Shown here one piece after another: positions 24,568 to 32,530 of a stretch of DNA of 32,530 nt. A program made the position numbers and the translations under genes. A model generated the notes under the pieces. The model ran no database searches, had not been told where the DNA came from, and worked only from the letters and a program-made list of their open reading frames with translations. The stretch covers positions 1 through 32,530 of the forward strand of contig JAFRJA010000031.1 of the NCBI GenBank assembly GCA_017432545.1, written 5' to 3'. Within the stretch, counting starts at the first letter, position 1. Every line of letters starts with the position of its first letter. Source of the DNA: Erysipelotrichaceae bacterium (GTDB lineage Bacteria > Bacillota_I > Bacilli_A > Erysipelotrichales > Erysipelotrichaceae).

Positions 24568-24945
24568 TTTTAAGACTTCTTCCAAATCGAGTTTGTTTTC
24601 TTTGAAACTGAATGTGACAGTATCGTTTGTGTCATATCTCGGGATGATGTGAACATGCGTATGCATGATCGTCTGTCCCGCGACCTCATTCGTATTGATG
24701 AGGACGTTACAACCGTTGGCTTTAAGATTCTTTACAACTTTTTCCGCAATATTCTGAACTTTACCCATCAGAGCCTGATATTCATCATTAGGCATGGCCA
24801 GGAAATTATCGTAATGTTTTTTCGGAATGACCAAGGTGTGACCTTTGGTCGTCTGGGAAAGATCCAGGATCGCTAAAGTATCATCATCTTCATATACTTT
24901 TGCGCTTGGGATATTACCCTTGATTATTTCGCAGAAGATGCACAT
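24547..24945 (-). CDS. HIT family protein (Hint-like nucleotide hydrolase)
   Basis: A small cytoplasmic hydrolase or transferase acting on nucleoside phosphoramidates or related compounds. The 132 residues carry the histidine triad His95-Thr-His97-Val-His99 and the head CIFCEIIKGNIPSAKVYEDD, with a possible zinc pair Cys2/Cys5. Length and pattern match bacterial Hint/HitA. Its start shares a base with the stop of the upstream lipoprotein gene (TAATG), making it third in a foldase operon, the hit-prsA neighbourhood also known from Bacillus. Confidence 0.94.
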   Translation of the reverse strand: MCIFCEIIKGNIPSAKVYEDDDTLAILDLSQTTKGHTLVIPKKHYDNFLAMPNDEYQALMGKVQNIAEKVVKNLKANGCNVLINTNEVAGQTIMHTHVHIIPRYDTNDTVTFSFKENKLDLEEVLKEINGQA

Positions 24946-25814
24946 TATTTGAGCTCCTCATATGCTGAAGACATCAGTTCATACAGATCCTGATCATAGA
25001 ACTTGATCTCATGAGTTGATAAGAAGTGATTTCTTACGGTTTCTGCTTCTGCTTCGGCAGCTTTCAGTTCAATATATTCATCCTTGAATTCTTCAGGATT
25101 TCTGCTTTCAACGTTCAATACATAATAAGTATTCTTTTCAACGGTATTGCCATCAGCATCCGTAGAAGTAGCGGTATTGGTGATTACCGTTGACAAACCG
25201 GTCTTATCGGTAGAATTGAGATAATCCTTAACTTCATAGACCAGTGACTGATCGGAATCAGAATAAACAGAAGTAGCAGGGGTATTGATCGAATTATTGT
25301 TGGCAGCAGCCATATCGAATGTAGAACCGTTATTGACATCTTCGATACATTGCTTAGCTTCTTCTTCGCTTTCAAAGGAAGCAATAGCCATCTTTACCGG
25401 TTTGTCATCCCCGATGATGGAATCATAATTCTGTTCGATGTAGAGTTTTGAGAGTTCGGAGAACAGCATCGTTGAGATATATGATTTCTTATAGGCATCA
25501 AGAGAACCGTAGGTAGCTACGATATAGCTTTCATAGCCTAATTCCTTATAGGTATTGATCAGTTCATCCGCATCGGCTTCGATCTTTGCCATGTCGATCT
25601 CTTTGGAACTCAGACAGATCTTATCCATGATATCGGTCGTGATCGCACTGGAATCGGTTATTTTCAGCTGCTTGTATAGATCCTGTTTTGTAAAGGTCTT
25701 ATTAGGGCCTTTGAATAAAACAGTATCACCATCACTTACTTTGGAAAGATGAGAATCAGCACTACAGCCCGCCGCAAGTAAAAGTACAAATAATACTAAT
25801 AAAATCTTTTTCAT
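24945..25814 (-). CDS. PrsA-like lipoprotein with degenerate parvulin region
   Basis: A probable extracytoplasmic folding factor anchored as a lipoprotein. From the ATG at 25814 it has 289 residues; the signal MKKILLVLFVLLLAAGC has a perfect lipobox (LAAGC, Cys17). A reading from 25847 would begin inside the preceding gene and hide the signal, so it is rejected. Residues 150-250 resemble a PrsA rotamase in outline (EEEAKQCIEDVNNGSTFDMAAANNNS, LVYEVKDYLNSTDKTGLSTVI, YYVLNVESRNPEEF), but the HILV-type motif with its histidine is missing, so isomerase activity is doubtful. It follows the upstream parvulin gene after one base (TAA-T-ATG). Confidence 0.75.
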   Translation of the reverse strand: MKKILLVLFVLLLAAGCSADSHLSKVSDGDTVLFKGPNKTFTKQDLYKQLKITDSSAITTDIMDKICLSSKEIDMAKIEADADELINTYKELGYESYIVATYGSLDAYKKSYISTMLFSELSKLYIEQNYDSIIGDDKPVKMAIASFESEEEAKQCIEDVNNGSTFDMAAANNNSINTPATSVYSDSDQSLVYEVKDYLNSTDKTGLSTVITNTATSTDADGNTVEKNTYYVLNVESRNPEEFKDEYIELKAAEAEAETVRNHFLSTHEIKFYDQDLYELMSSAYEELK

Positions 25815-25815
25815 A

Positions 25816-26829
25816 TTATTCTGCCTCACTTTCTGCGATCTGAGCATCGATCTGAGCTTTCAGTTCTTCATCAACGATCTCAAATCCGAGTTCATTACCT
25901 TTTTCAACGATAGCTTTTACGGCCAAAGTCGGATTGTTGTTCTGGATCTCGGATAAGTAGTAGTAATCTTCCAGAAGTTTTTCCGGAGTCTGAGCCATAT
26001 TCTTGATGATGTGATAACCAAATTGTGATACGACGACATCGGAAACTTCGCCTTCCTTAAGGTTCATAGCTGCTTCAGCGAAGAACTTGTCATAGTTTCC
26101 ACGGTTTTCTTCGTTGATCATACCGATATAGCCGCCGTTGGAAGCAGAGCCATCATCGGAATTGGAATAGGCTACATATTCAAAGGTGTTGTTTTCATCC
26201 TTTAAAGCTTCCTGAATTTTGTTCAGTTTTTCTTTCTGTTCATCAGTCGGGTTGGCTTCATAACCGATGAGGTTGCCATCAGCGTCTGTTATCTCCGTGG
26301 TGTCACATTTAACTAAGATATGATAGATCAGACGACCGTTAGTACCGATCGAATCAGTAAGATACTTATCCTGATTGGCCATGATGTATTCACTGACCAG
26401 CAGTTCCTGCTTTTGCGAATCAATGTAGTACTGGACCAGATCATCCATGCCACCTGTATAGCCCATTGATTCTAATGATTCCAGTACATAATCCTGTGAA
26501 TAACGGGACAGGATCGTAGCTGCGGAATTGGTTGCATTGGTCTTCATTTCTTCAGTTGTTTCATAGCCGGCATCGAAAATCGCTCTTTCATAGGCGATTA
26601 CGGCTTGTGAGAGACCGTTAAGTTCATAGAGGGTGTCATAGAGATCATCAGCCAGGACATCTTCACCATCGACTGAATATGCTACATACTTGCCGTCTAC
26701 CTGTTTGTTGTTGACAAGTATTTCTCTGTTTTTATATTCATCAACCGCATAGATGCCGATAAAAACAATCAAGGCAATTCCTATTACACCTACGAACCAG
26801 TATTTTTTTAATAGTTCCTTAGTGTTCAT
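25816..26829 (-). CDS. Membrane-anchored parvulin-type peptidylprolyl isomerase (PrsA/SurA-like)
   Basis: A foldase for proteins leaving the membrane. Unlike standard PrsA it has no lipobox; a single helix at about 11-29 anchors it, with the rest outside. The 337 residues include an N-terminal SurA-like helical region (55-160) and a parvulin domain (about 165-277) with RLIYHILVK (His170), GGYIGMI and SQFGYHIIK (His273). It heads the operon with the PrsA-like lipoprotein and HIT gene. The start has a strong ribosome site (TTGGAGGTT). A paired intact and degenerate foldase suggests joint work, which is inference. Confidence 0.88.
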   Translation of the reverse strand: MNTKELLKKYWFVGVIGIALIVFIGIYAVDEYKNREILVNNKQVDGKYVAYSVDGEDVLADDLYDTLYELNGLSQAVIAYERAIFDAGYETTEEMKTNATNSAATILSRYSQDYVLESLESMGYTGGMDDLVQYYIDSQKQELLVSEYIMANQDKYLTDSIGTNGRLIYHILVKCDTTEITDADGNLIGYEANPTDEQKEKLNKIQEALKDENNTFEYVAYSNSDDGSASNGGYIGMINEENRGNYDKFFAEAAMNLKEGEVSDVVVSQFGYHIIKNMAQTPEKLLEDYYYLSEIQNNNPTLAVKAIVEKGNELGFEIVDEELKAQIDAQIAESEAE

Positions 26830-26851
26830 ATAAAACCTCCAAACGCTACTT

Positions 26852-26881
26852 ATTATAATATTATTTCGTTTATTAATACAA
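26852..26881 (-). promoter_or_regulatory. Promoter of foldase operon
   Basis: On the minus strand TTGTAT (26881-26876), an 18-base spacer and TATAAT (26857-26852), about 20 bases before the ribosome site and ATG. Confidence 0.65.
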
Positions 26882-26892
26882 TTAAGAAATGC

Positions 26893-26960
26893 AAAGTTCA
26901 GAAAAAGTTCAGATTAGGCCAGATAATATTTAACGCCTAAAAAATAATAGGGTTTATAAT
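26893..26960 (+). promoter_or_regulatory. suf operon promoter with tandem repeats and palindrome
   Basis: TATAAT at 26955-26960 is the likely -10. Upstream are two identical copies of AAAGTTCAGA (26893-26902 and 26904-26913), 11 bases apart, about one DNA turn. Next comes the inverted repeat TTAGGC (26914-26919) and GCCTAA (26935-26940), spaced by 15, covering the -35 area where no good hexamer is seen. Such an array suggests a bound regulator responding to iron or cluster status, but no regulator gene is nearby and the assignment is inference. Confidence 0.5.
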
Positions 26961-26982
26961 ATGAAAGAAAAAGGGTGATTAT

Positions 26983-27822
26983 ATGAAAAATTTGGAAATC
27001 AAGGATCTTCATGTATCTGTTGAAGATAAGGAAATACTAAAAGGAGTCAATCTATCGGTCAAAGAAGGCGAAAGCCATGTTCTGATGGGCCCAAATGGCA
27101 ATGGTAAATCAACTTTACTGGCAGCGATCATGGGCGATCCACGTTATACGGTAACGCAGGGATCTATTTTCTATGATGATAAAAACATTCTGGAGATGCC
27201 TGTCAACGAAAGAAGTAAAGCCGGTATTTTCTTAGGGATGCAATACCCGCAGGAGATAAACGGTGTCACCAATTCCGATTTCTTAAGGGCGGCTATGAAC
27301 GTCAGAAGAGAAAGACCGGTCTCTTTGTTCCAGTTCATCAAAGAGATGGAAAAGACGATCGATGATCTCAAGATGTCACCTGATCTCGCGCACCGTTTCC
27401 TCAATGAAGGTTTTTCGGGTGGCGAAAAGAAAAGAAACGAGATCGTCCAGATGCAGATGCTCAAACCCTCATTGGCGATGCTCGATGAGATCGACAGTGG
27501 TTTGGATGTCGATGCGATCAAGATCGTTGCCGATTCCATAAACAGGATCAGAAAAGAAAACAATATGTCTCTGATCGTTGTTTCACACTATGAAAGATTC
27601 CTCGAGCTTATCAGACCAGAGATCACACATGTTTTGGTTAATGGCAAGATCGTTCTTACCGGTGGTCCGGAATTATATGATAAGATCGATGCCAACGGTT
27701 ATGACTGGATCTATGAAGAACTTAACATCGAACCGGAGAAGGAAGAAGAAAAGAAACGTCCGCAGATCTCCATCGGATCATGTGCCGTAAGAGAGACTTT
27801 GAAAGGTGCAGATTCTAAATGA
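26983..27822 (+). CDS. sufC: Fe-S cluster assembly ATPase SufC
   Basis: The soluble ABC-type ATPase of the SufBCD scaffold complex. Walker A is GPNGNGKST (36-44), the signature FSGGEKKR begins at 144, Walker B is LAMLDE (164-169), followed by DSGLDVDAIK. At 279 residues it is slightly longer than usual, with a charged tail EPEKEEEKKRP and a final ISIGSCAVRETL segment seen in some Bacillota. The ribosome site AAGGGTG precedes the ATG. It overlaps sufD by 4 bases and opens the operon sufC-D-S-U-B. Confidence 0.97.
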   Translation: MKNLEIKDLHVSVEDKEILKGVNLSVKEGESHVLMGPNGNGKSTLLAAIMGDPRYTVTQGSIFYDDKNILEMPVNERSKAGIFLGMQYPQEINGVTNSDFLRAAMNVRRERPVSLFQFIKEMEKTIDDLKMSPDLAHRFLNEGFSGGEKKRNEIVQMQMLKPSLAMLDEIDSGLDVDAIKIVADSINRIRKENNMSLIVVSHYERFLELIRPEITHVLVNGKIVLTGGPELYDKIDANGYDWIYEELNIEPEKEEEKKRPQISIGSCAVRETLKGADSK

Positions 27823-28619
27823 TCATTGATAAAAATCAGGATCTCTTTCTGGATAAAGATTCTTCTGATTTTGAGATCCTCGGTAAGGATATAGAACTGA
27901 AACTTGATGTTAAAGAAGACTGCAATGTCTTTTTAAGGATCAGGGAAGTCGATTCATTAATTATAAAAGGATTGGTACCGGAAGATAAAAAGGTCTCGCT
28001 TTTCTTCTGGAATGAATGTGAAAATCCTTTTGAAGCTATTGAAAACTATGATGTCGGATCCAATGCTGAACTGGTTGTCGGCTATGGCGAATGTAACAGC
28101 GCTTCTGTTAAAAGATCAGTATCCGTAAACCTCAAAGGTGAAAGATCAAAAGGCAAGGTTTCAACAGCTTCTTTACTTAACTGTAAAAAGAACTATTCCA
28201 TCAGAGTTGTCAATAATAATATCCATACCGATGCTTTGATGAATAATTATGCCGTTGTCTTAAAAGGCGGAGAGCTGATGATCGATGCAATTGGTCAGAT
28301 CCTCAATGGCGCTCATAAATCGACTTCTCATCAGACTTCCAGAGCTTTAAGCTTTGAAGAAGGACAGAAAGCAACTATCTTACCGGAACTGCTGATTGAT
28401 GAAAATGATGTTCAGGCTTCCCACGCGATGTCGATCGGCCGGGTTGATGAAGCTCAGCTTTACTATCTGATGTCTAGAGGTCTCGATATTGCTGAATGTA
28501 CGAAACTGATCTCTTTGGGCTACCTGCTTCCGATCGCCGATATCATTGAAGATGAACAGTTACGTAAGACGATACAGAGTGAACTGGAGAACAGGATAAA
28601 TTCCTTATGTATGATGTAG
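27819..28619 (+). CDS. sufD: Fe-S cluster assembly protein SufD, short form
   Basis: A subunit of the SufBCD scaffold. The C-terminal half is standard: HKSTSHQTSRALSFEEGQKA, QASHAMSIGRVDEAQLYYLMSRGLDIAE, and the helical end. Only 266 residues are present compared with about 430 in Bacillus SufD; the N-terminal helical domain and part of the beta-helix are missing. The frame is clean, overlapping sufC by 4 bases and sufS by 13, so this is a compact gene and not a visible frameshift. The name rests on position next to sufC and on family sequence. SufB is full length at the end of the operon. Confidence 0.88.
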   Translation: MIIDKNQDLFLDKDSSDFEILGKDIELKLDVKEDCNVFLRIREVDSLIIKGLVPEDKKVSLFFWNECENPFEAIENYDVGSNAELVVGYGECNSASVKRSVSVNLKGERSKGKVSTASLLNCKKNYSIRVVNNNIHTDALMNNYAVVLKGGELMIDAIGQILNGAHKSTSHQTSRALSFEEGQKATILPELLIDENDVQASHAMSIGRVDEAQLYYLMSRGLDIAECTKLISLGYLLPIADIIEDEQLRKTIQSELENRINSLCMM

Positions 28620-29824
28620 ATAAGATCCGTCAAGATTTCCCGATGATCGTTAATCACCCAGAGCTGATCTATTTTGATAATGGGGCGACGACCTATAAAC
28701 CTAAACATGTCATAGATGCGGTCAATTCTTTTTATACGGATTACACCAGTAATGTTGAGCGTGGTGATTACGAAACCGCTGTTAGAGCTGATCGAGCTTA
28801 TGATGATACGCGTAAAATAATCGGAAGACTCATCAATTGTGAGGCTAAGGAAGTTGCGTTCTTTGCCAATATCACAGCTGCCTTGAATCAGGTGGTTTAT
28901 GGTTTGTCAAAACAATTGAAAAAAGACGATACCGTCTTATTGACCCAAGCTGAACACGCTTCAAATCTTTTGCCGTGGTACAGATTAAAGGAAGAAATGG
29001 GCATCAATATCGCTTATATTCCTGTTGATTTACAAGGTCGTATCGATCCAGATTCCTTGGAAAAATGTCTTGATGAGACTGTGAAGGTCGTTTCTGTTGC
29101 CTATGTCACAAATGTTTTAGGCTCTGTACAGCCTTTAAAAGAAGTTATATCAATATGTCATAAACACAATGTCTTGACCGTAATTGATGCCGCGCAGGCC
29201 ATTGGTCATCGCAAAGTCGATGTAAAGGATCTCAATTGTGATTTCCTTTGTTTCTCATCACATAAGATGTGTGGACCGGATGGAGCCGGGGTCATGTATG
29301 GCAAATATGATCTTGTTAAGGATATGTCTCCTTTGCTTTTAGGCGGAGGTATGAATGCAAGGTTCTCCAATGACGGTACGATCATCTATAAGGATGCACC
29401 ATACCGTTTTGAAGCCGGTACTCCGAATATCGAAGGTGTAATAGGACTTGGTGCTGCGGCAGAATACCTGATGAATATCGGCTTGGAAAATATTCACCAG
29501 CACGAAGTTGAATTAAGAGCTTATCTTATGGATAAGATGCTGAAGCTGGATAATATCAATATCTATAATCCTGATGATGAATCAGGTCCGATAACCTTTA
29601 ATGTCAAGGACGTCTTTGCCCAGGATGCGGCCGGTTATCTGGCAGCACATAAAGTCTGTGTCAGATCAGGAAATCACTGTGCCAAGATCTTGCATAACAT
29701 TATCGGTACTGATCAGAGTATCAGGGCATCTCTGTATTTATATAACACTAAAGCTGAAGCCGATCGTTTTGTGGAACTTGTTTCGCAAATCGATATCAAT
29801 TCGGCTATCGGTATATTTTTCTAG
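28607..29824 (+). CDS. sufS: Cysteine desulfurase SufS
   Basis: A PLP-dependent enzyme that takes sulfur from cysteine as a persulfide for cluster assembly. The 405 residues fit group II desulfurases. PLP lysine is Lys220 in CFSSHKMCGPDG, the TQAEHASNLLPW segment (about 113-124) lies in the PLP site, and the persulfide cysteine is Cys358 in VRSGNHCAK. The start lies within the end of sufD. In Bacillota SufS passes sulfur to SufU, encoded directly downstream. Confidence 0.97.
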   Translation: MYDVDKIRQDFPMIVNHPELIYFDNGATTYKPKHVIDAVNSFYTDYTSNVERGDYETAVRADRAYDDTRKIIGRLINCEAKEVAFFANITAALNQVVYGLSKQLKKDDTVLLTQAEHASNLLPWYRLKEEMGINIAYIPVDLQGRIDPDSLEKCLDETVKVVSVAYVTNVLGSVQPLKEVISICHKHNVLTVIDAAQAIGHRKVDVKDLNCDFLCFSSHKMCGPDGAGVMYGKYDLVKDMSPLLLGGGMNARFSNDGTIIYKDAPYRFEAGTPNIEGVIGLGAAAEYLMNIGLENIHQHEVELRAYLMDKMLKLDNINIYNPDDESGPITFNVKDVFAQDAAGYLAAHKVCVRSGNHCAKILHNIIGTDQSIRASLYLYNTKAEADRFVELVSQIDINSAIGIFF

Positions 29825-29833
29825 GAGGATATC

Positions 29834-30280
29834 ATGGGCGAAAAAGATCTGTTTGATGATGTAAATTTCTTAAGAGAACTGGTGCTTGATCACTATAAAT
29901 ATCCGCACAATCATGGCTTGGTAGAAAAAAATGGCTATGTTTCAAAACACATGGCTTCCGATTCCTGTATCGATGATATAACAGTACAGCTTGATGTCGA
30001 AGATGACGTTATAAAGGATATCCGCTTTGACGGGGTGGCCTGTGCCATTTCAACGGCTTCAACTTCCATGATGGGTGATCTTCTGATCGGTAAGAATAAG
30101 AAAGAAGCCAAAAAGATCATTGATGAATACTTCAAGATGATAGAAAACAAGGAATATGATCCTGAAGTACTTGAAGAAGCCAATGCTTTCAAGAATGTCT
30201 ATAAACAGGCCAACCGCATCAAATGTGCGACGATCGGCTGGAATGCACTCAGTGAACTGTTAGAAAACGAGGATAAATAA
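29834..30280 (+). CDS. sufU: SufU zinc-dependent sulfurtransferase
   Basis: The partner that accepts persulfide sulfur from SufS through a zinc-bound cysteine. In 148 residues the expected zinc ligands are Cys45 and Asp47 (DSCIDDI), Cys70 (GVACAIS) and Cys131 (RIKCATIGW). The usual CGD is CID here, keeping the Cys-x-Asp ligands. It has a strong ribosome site (CTAGGAGGATATC) and lies 9 bases after sufS. Presence of SufU and absence of SufE fit Bacillota. Confidence 0.96.
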   Translation: MGEKDLFDDVNFLRELVLDHYKYPHNHGLVEKNGYVSKHMASDSCIDDITVQLDVEDDVIKDIRFDGVACAISTASTSMMGDLLIGKNKKEAKKIIDEYFKMIENKEYDPEVLEEANAFKNVYKQANRIKCATIGWNALSELLENEDK

Positions 30281-31696
30281 GTGAGTGATCTGAATAAGAA
30301 AGATGATGCGATCTATTCCCAGGATGACTATAAATACGGTTTTCATGATGATATAGAATCGCTTATAGATACCGGCAAAGGTCTTAACGAAGATGTCGTA
30401 AGACAGATTTCAAAATACAAGAATGAACCGGAATGGATGACTGAATTCAGGGTCAGGTCTTTTCATCTGTTTGAAAAGATGGAGATGCAGAAATGGGGTC
30501 CTGATCTGTCTGATATAGATTTTCAGGATTTTACCTATTACCGTAAAGTTTCCAATGAAACAGAAAAAAGCTGGGATGATGTTCCGGAAGAAGTTAAGAA
30601 CACCTTTGAAAAACTTGGAATTCCGGAAGCGGAAAGAAAATTCCTGGCCGGTGTCACGACTCAATATGAATCTGAAGCTGTCTATCATAATATGCTTGAA
30701 GAAGTCAGGGAAAAGGGTGTTATCTTCCTTGATATTGATTCTGCTTTAAAAGAATATCCTGATCTTTTCAGGAAGTATTTTGCGACCATCGTTCCGCCAT
30801 CTGATAATAAGCTGGCTGCTTTAAACAGTGCGGTCTGGTCAGGCGGCAGTTTCATCTATGTCCCGAAAGGAGTTGAACTGGAGAAGCCTTTACAGTCCTA
30901 TTTCCGTATCAATTCCGAATCAATGGGCCAGTTTGAAAGATCGATCATCATCGTCGATGACGGTGCCAAGTGTTCCTATGTTGAAGGATGTACGGCTCCA
31001 CAATATTCCAAAGATTCCATGCATGCGGCTGTAGTTGAAGTCTTTGTCGGTCAAGGGGCGACCTGCCGTTACTCTTCCGTTCAGAACTGGTCAGACAATA
31101 TCCTTAATCTTGTCACCAAAAGAGCGAAAGTTGAAGCACATGGCACGATGGAATGGATCGATGGCAATATCGGTTCACGTATTTCGATGAAATATCCGGC
31201 TTGTATACTGGCTGGAGAATACGCCCATGGTTTATGTATATCTATCGCCGTCGGTACCAAAGGACAGAACCAGGATACCGGAGCCAAGATGATCCATCTT
31301 GCCCCGCATACATCGTCTTCGATCGTCTCCAAATCCGTATCCCGAAATGGCGGTATCACCAATTTCCGCGACTGGATTCATTTCTCAAAAAAAGCCGATT
31401 ACGCTAAAGCCAAGATCGAATGTGATACTCTGATTCTTGATAATATTTCCAAATCAGATACGATCCCAAAGAATGTCAACGAGAATCATCTGGCGACGAT
31501 CGAACATGAAGCGAAAGTTTCCAAGATCTCGGAAGACGAACTGTTCTATCTGATGTCCCGAGGGCTTTCCGAAGAACAGGCTACCGAGATGATCGTCATG
31601 GGCTTTTTAGAGCCTTTTACCAGAGAACTTCCGATGGAATATGCCGTAGAACTTAATCAGCTTCTGAAGCTGGATATGAGCGGTTCGATCGGTTAA
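30281..31696 (+). CDS. sufB: Fe-S cluster assembly protein SufB
   Basis: The main scaffold subunit of SufBCD, on which the cluster is built. The 471 residues are full length. Typical sequence includes [46 protein letters not shown], the beta-helix and the end [31 protein letters not shown]. It begins with GTG directly after the sufU stop, with a weak ribosome site (GAGG) in sufU. A strong terminator follows, ending the operon. Confidence 0.97.
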   Translation: MSDLNKKDDAIYSQDDYKYGFHDDIESLIDTGKGLNEDVVRQISKYKNEPEWMTEFRVRSFHLFEKMEMQKWGPDLSDIDFQDFTYYRKVSNETEKSWDDVPEEVKNTFEKLGIPEAERKFLAGVTTQYESEAVYHNMLEEVREKGVIFLDIDSALKEYPDLFRKYFATIVPPSDNKLAALNSAVWSGGSFIYVPKGVELEKPLQSYFRINSESMGQFERSIIIVDDGAKCSYVEGCTAPQYSKDSMHAAVVEVFVGQGATCRYSSVQNWSDNILNLVTKRAKVEAHGTMEWIDGNIGSRISMKYPACILAGEYAHGLCISIAVGTKGQNQDTGAKMIHLAPHTSSSIVSKSVSRNGGITNFRDWIHFSKKADYAKAKIECDTLILDNISKSDTIPKNVNENHLATIEHEAKVSKISEDELFYLMSRGLSEEQATEMIVMGFLEPFTRELPMEYAVELNQLLKLDMSGSIG

Positions 31697-31698
31697 TG

Positions 31699-31724
31699 AG
31701 TAACTACCAGGTAGTTACTTTTTT
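31699..31724 (+). terminator. suf operon terminator
   Basis: AGTAACTAC (31699-31707), loop CAG, GTAGTTACT (31711-31719), then T5. A perfect 9-bp stem. Confidence 0.92.
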
Positions 31725-31725
31725 A

Positions 31726-31734
31726 TGGGATAAT
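31726..31734 (+). promoter_or_regulatory. Extended -10 promoter for leaderless priA
   Basis: TGG-GATAAT ends 8 bases before the ATG at 31743, with no ribosome site. The final bases ACTGT-ATG are the same as at truB. Confidence 0.55.
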
Positions 31735-31742
31735 ACAACTGT

Positions 31743-32530
31743 ATGTATCTGTTAAGTGTCTATGTAACAAACGCATCTTTGAATGTGAACAGACCTTTTA
31801 CCTATGCATCCTCAATCCCTGTTGAGAAGTATTGCCGGGTTAAGGTGTTTTTTCATAAAGCCGAAAACATAGCTATAGTCGTTGACAGTAAGTATACTGA
31901 ATTGAATAAAGAAGAACTTAAACAGGAAATGGGCTATGAGGTCCTTGATATTCTTGAAGTCATCGATGAACAGCCTGTATTGAATGATTATCTGTATTCT
32001 CTTTCTTCCTGGCTGGCCAGAACAACGATATCGCCGTTTATTTCCTGTCTGAATACGATGCTTCCGAAAGCTTTGAAGACTTCAAAAAGCACTATCGGAC
32101 CAAAAATGATCAGAAAGATCAGAAAAAACGAAATCAACTGTGATCTTTCAAAAAGACAGAAAGAAATATATGATCAGATCTCTGATGGAATGGATTATAC
32201 TAAATCTCGTCAATTATCAACAACGATAGTTCCCAAACTGATCAAAATGGGCGTTTTAAGTGATTATGAAGAAGAAGCCGTTTATCAGAATAATGAAGTT
32301 GATATTAAAGCTTTCAAGGAACTGACTGAAGAGCAGGAAAAAGCCTACCGTTCCATTATCGATTCAGATAAAATGGTTTCCTTACTGTTTGGGGTGACCG
32401 GTTCCGGCAAAACGGAAGTGTATCTTCATCTTGCACGTTACTATCTGTCTAGATATAAAGATGTTCTCATTTTAGTACCGGAAATATCTCTTACGCCGCA
32501 GATGATAGAAAGAGTCAAGGAAAGATTTGC
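31743..32530 (+). CDS. priA: Primosomal protein N' (replication restart helicase PriA), 3' end beyond window
   Basis: A DNA helicase that reloads the replication fork at stalled sites. About 262 codons are visible. The N-terminal DNA-binding domain begins [21 protein letters not shown], with the family's PLPxPFTYxxP-like pattern reduced. A winged-helix region follows, then Walker [14 protein letters not shown] and [13 protein letters not shown], diagnostic of PriA. The frame is open to the window end. It lies after the suf terminator with its own probable promoter. Confidence 0.95.
   Translation, partial: MYLLSVYVTNASLNVNRPFTYASSIPVEKYCRVKVFFHKAENIAIVVDSKYTELNKEELKQEMGYEVLDILEVIDEQPVLNDYLYSLSSWLARTTISPFISCLNTMLPKALKTSKSTIGPKMIRKIRKNEINCDLSKRQKEIYDQISDGMDYTKSRQLSTTIVPKLIKMGVLSDYEEEAVYQNNEVDIKAFKELTEEQEKAYRSIIDSDKMVSLLFGVTGSGKTEVYLHLARYYLSRYKDVLILVPEISLTPQMIERVKERF

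Noticed and set aside
25815..25847. Extension of the PrsA-like lipoprotein to 25847
   Set aside because: It would overlap the previous gene and bury the signal peptide; the ATG at 25814 gives a perfect lipoprotein signal.
1..32530. tRNA genes, insertion sequences, phage or defence genes, CRISPR arrays
   Set aside because: Each gap between genes was read; none contains tRNA-like T-loop sequence with matching arms, transposase fragments, terminal repeats or regular repeat-spacer structure.

Overview
The window is a stretch of chromosome from a low-GC, Gram-positive bacterium. The gene set (RecU next to a class A PBP, GpsB, RNase Y, YmdB, a type-B RNase P RNA, a sufCDSUB operon, Asp23/Gls24) and the AT-rich composition point to Bacillota. 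Short, reduced proteins (a RibF without its kinase domain, a short SufD) fit Erysipelotrichia-like lineages, but that placement is inference. I see no insertion sequences, phage genes, tRNAs or CRISPR arrays. Almost all of it is core, densely packed chromosome.

Layout. 1-4910: carbohydrate genes, with a leftward GH53 galactanase to GH13 amylase lipoprotein operon divergent from malQ, and a 9-bp palindrome between them. 4890-5294: rpsO with its own promoter, leader and terminator. 5302-8310: a COG2509 flavoprotein and a SpoU methyltransferase, running convergently into a radical SAM/SPASM gene. 8353-11310: a P-type cation ATPase behind a yybP-ykoY (Mn2+) riboswitch with a switchable terminator. 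11312-15866: a YdcF-like protein, a TtcA-like tRNA thiolase, and truB-ribF-rsmF followed by a Gls24 gene. 15882-20287: the recU-pbp1A operon divergent from gpsB-rnpB, the Bacillus-type cell-wall and division neighbourhood. 20348-24560: pgsA, recA, rny, ymdB. 24537-26881: a leftward secretion-foldase operon (PrsA-like parvulin, PrsA-like lipoprotein, HIT). 26893-31724: the sufCDSUB iron-sulfur assembly operon. 31726-end: priA, cut by the window edge.

The most unusual feature is the promoter architecture. About eight transcription units (GH53, COG2509, radical SAM, ydcF-like, ttcA-like, truB, pgsA, priA) have a -10 hexamer, often with the extended TGn element, ending only 6-8 bases before the ATG and no Shine-Dalgarno sequence. 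This predicts leaderless mRNAs. Other genes in the same window (malQ, rpsO, the ATPase, recA, rny, sufC, sufU, prsA, gpsB, recU) have normal ribosome-binding sites, so two initiation modes seem to coexist. Several annotatable starts had to be moved downstream for this reason or because they crossed terminators.

Other points for follow-up are a perfect 10-5-10 palindrome ahead of recA, tandem 10-bp repeats plus a palindrome ahead of suf, an inverted repeat over the rny -35 box, and the missing riboflavin kinase domain in RibF. I found no clear multi-gene system of unknown type.
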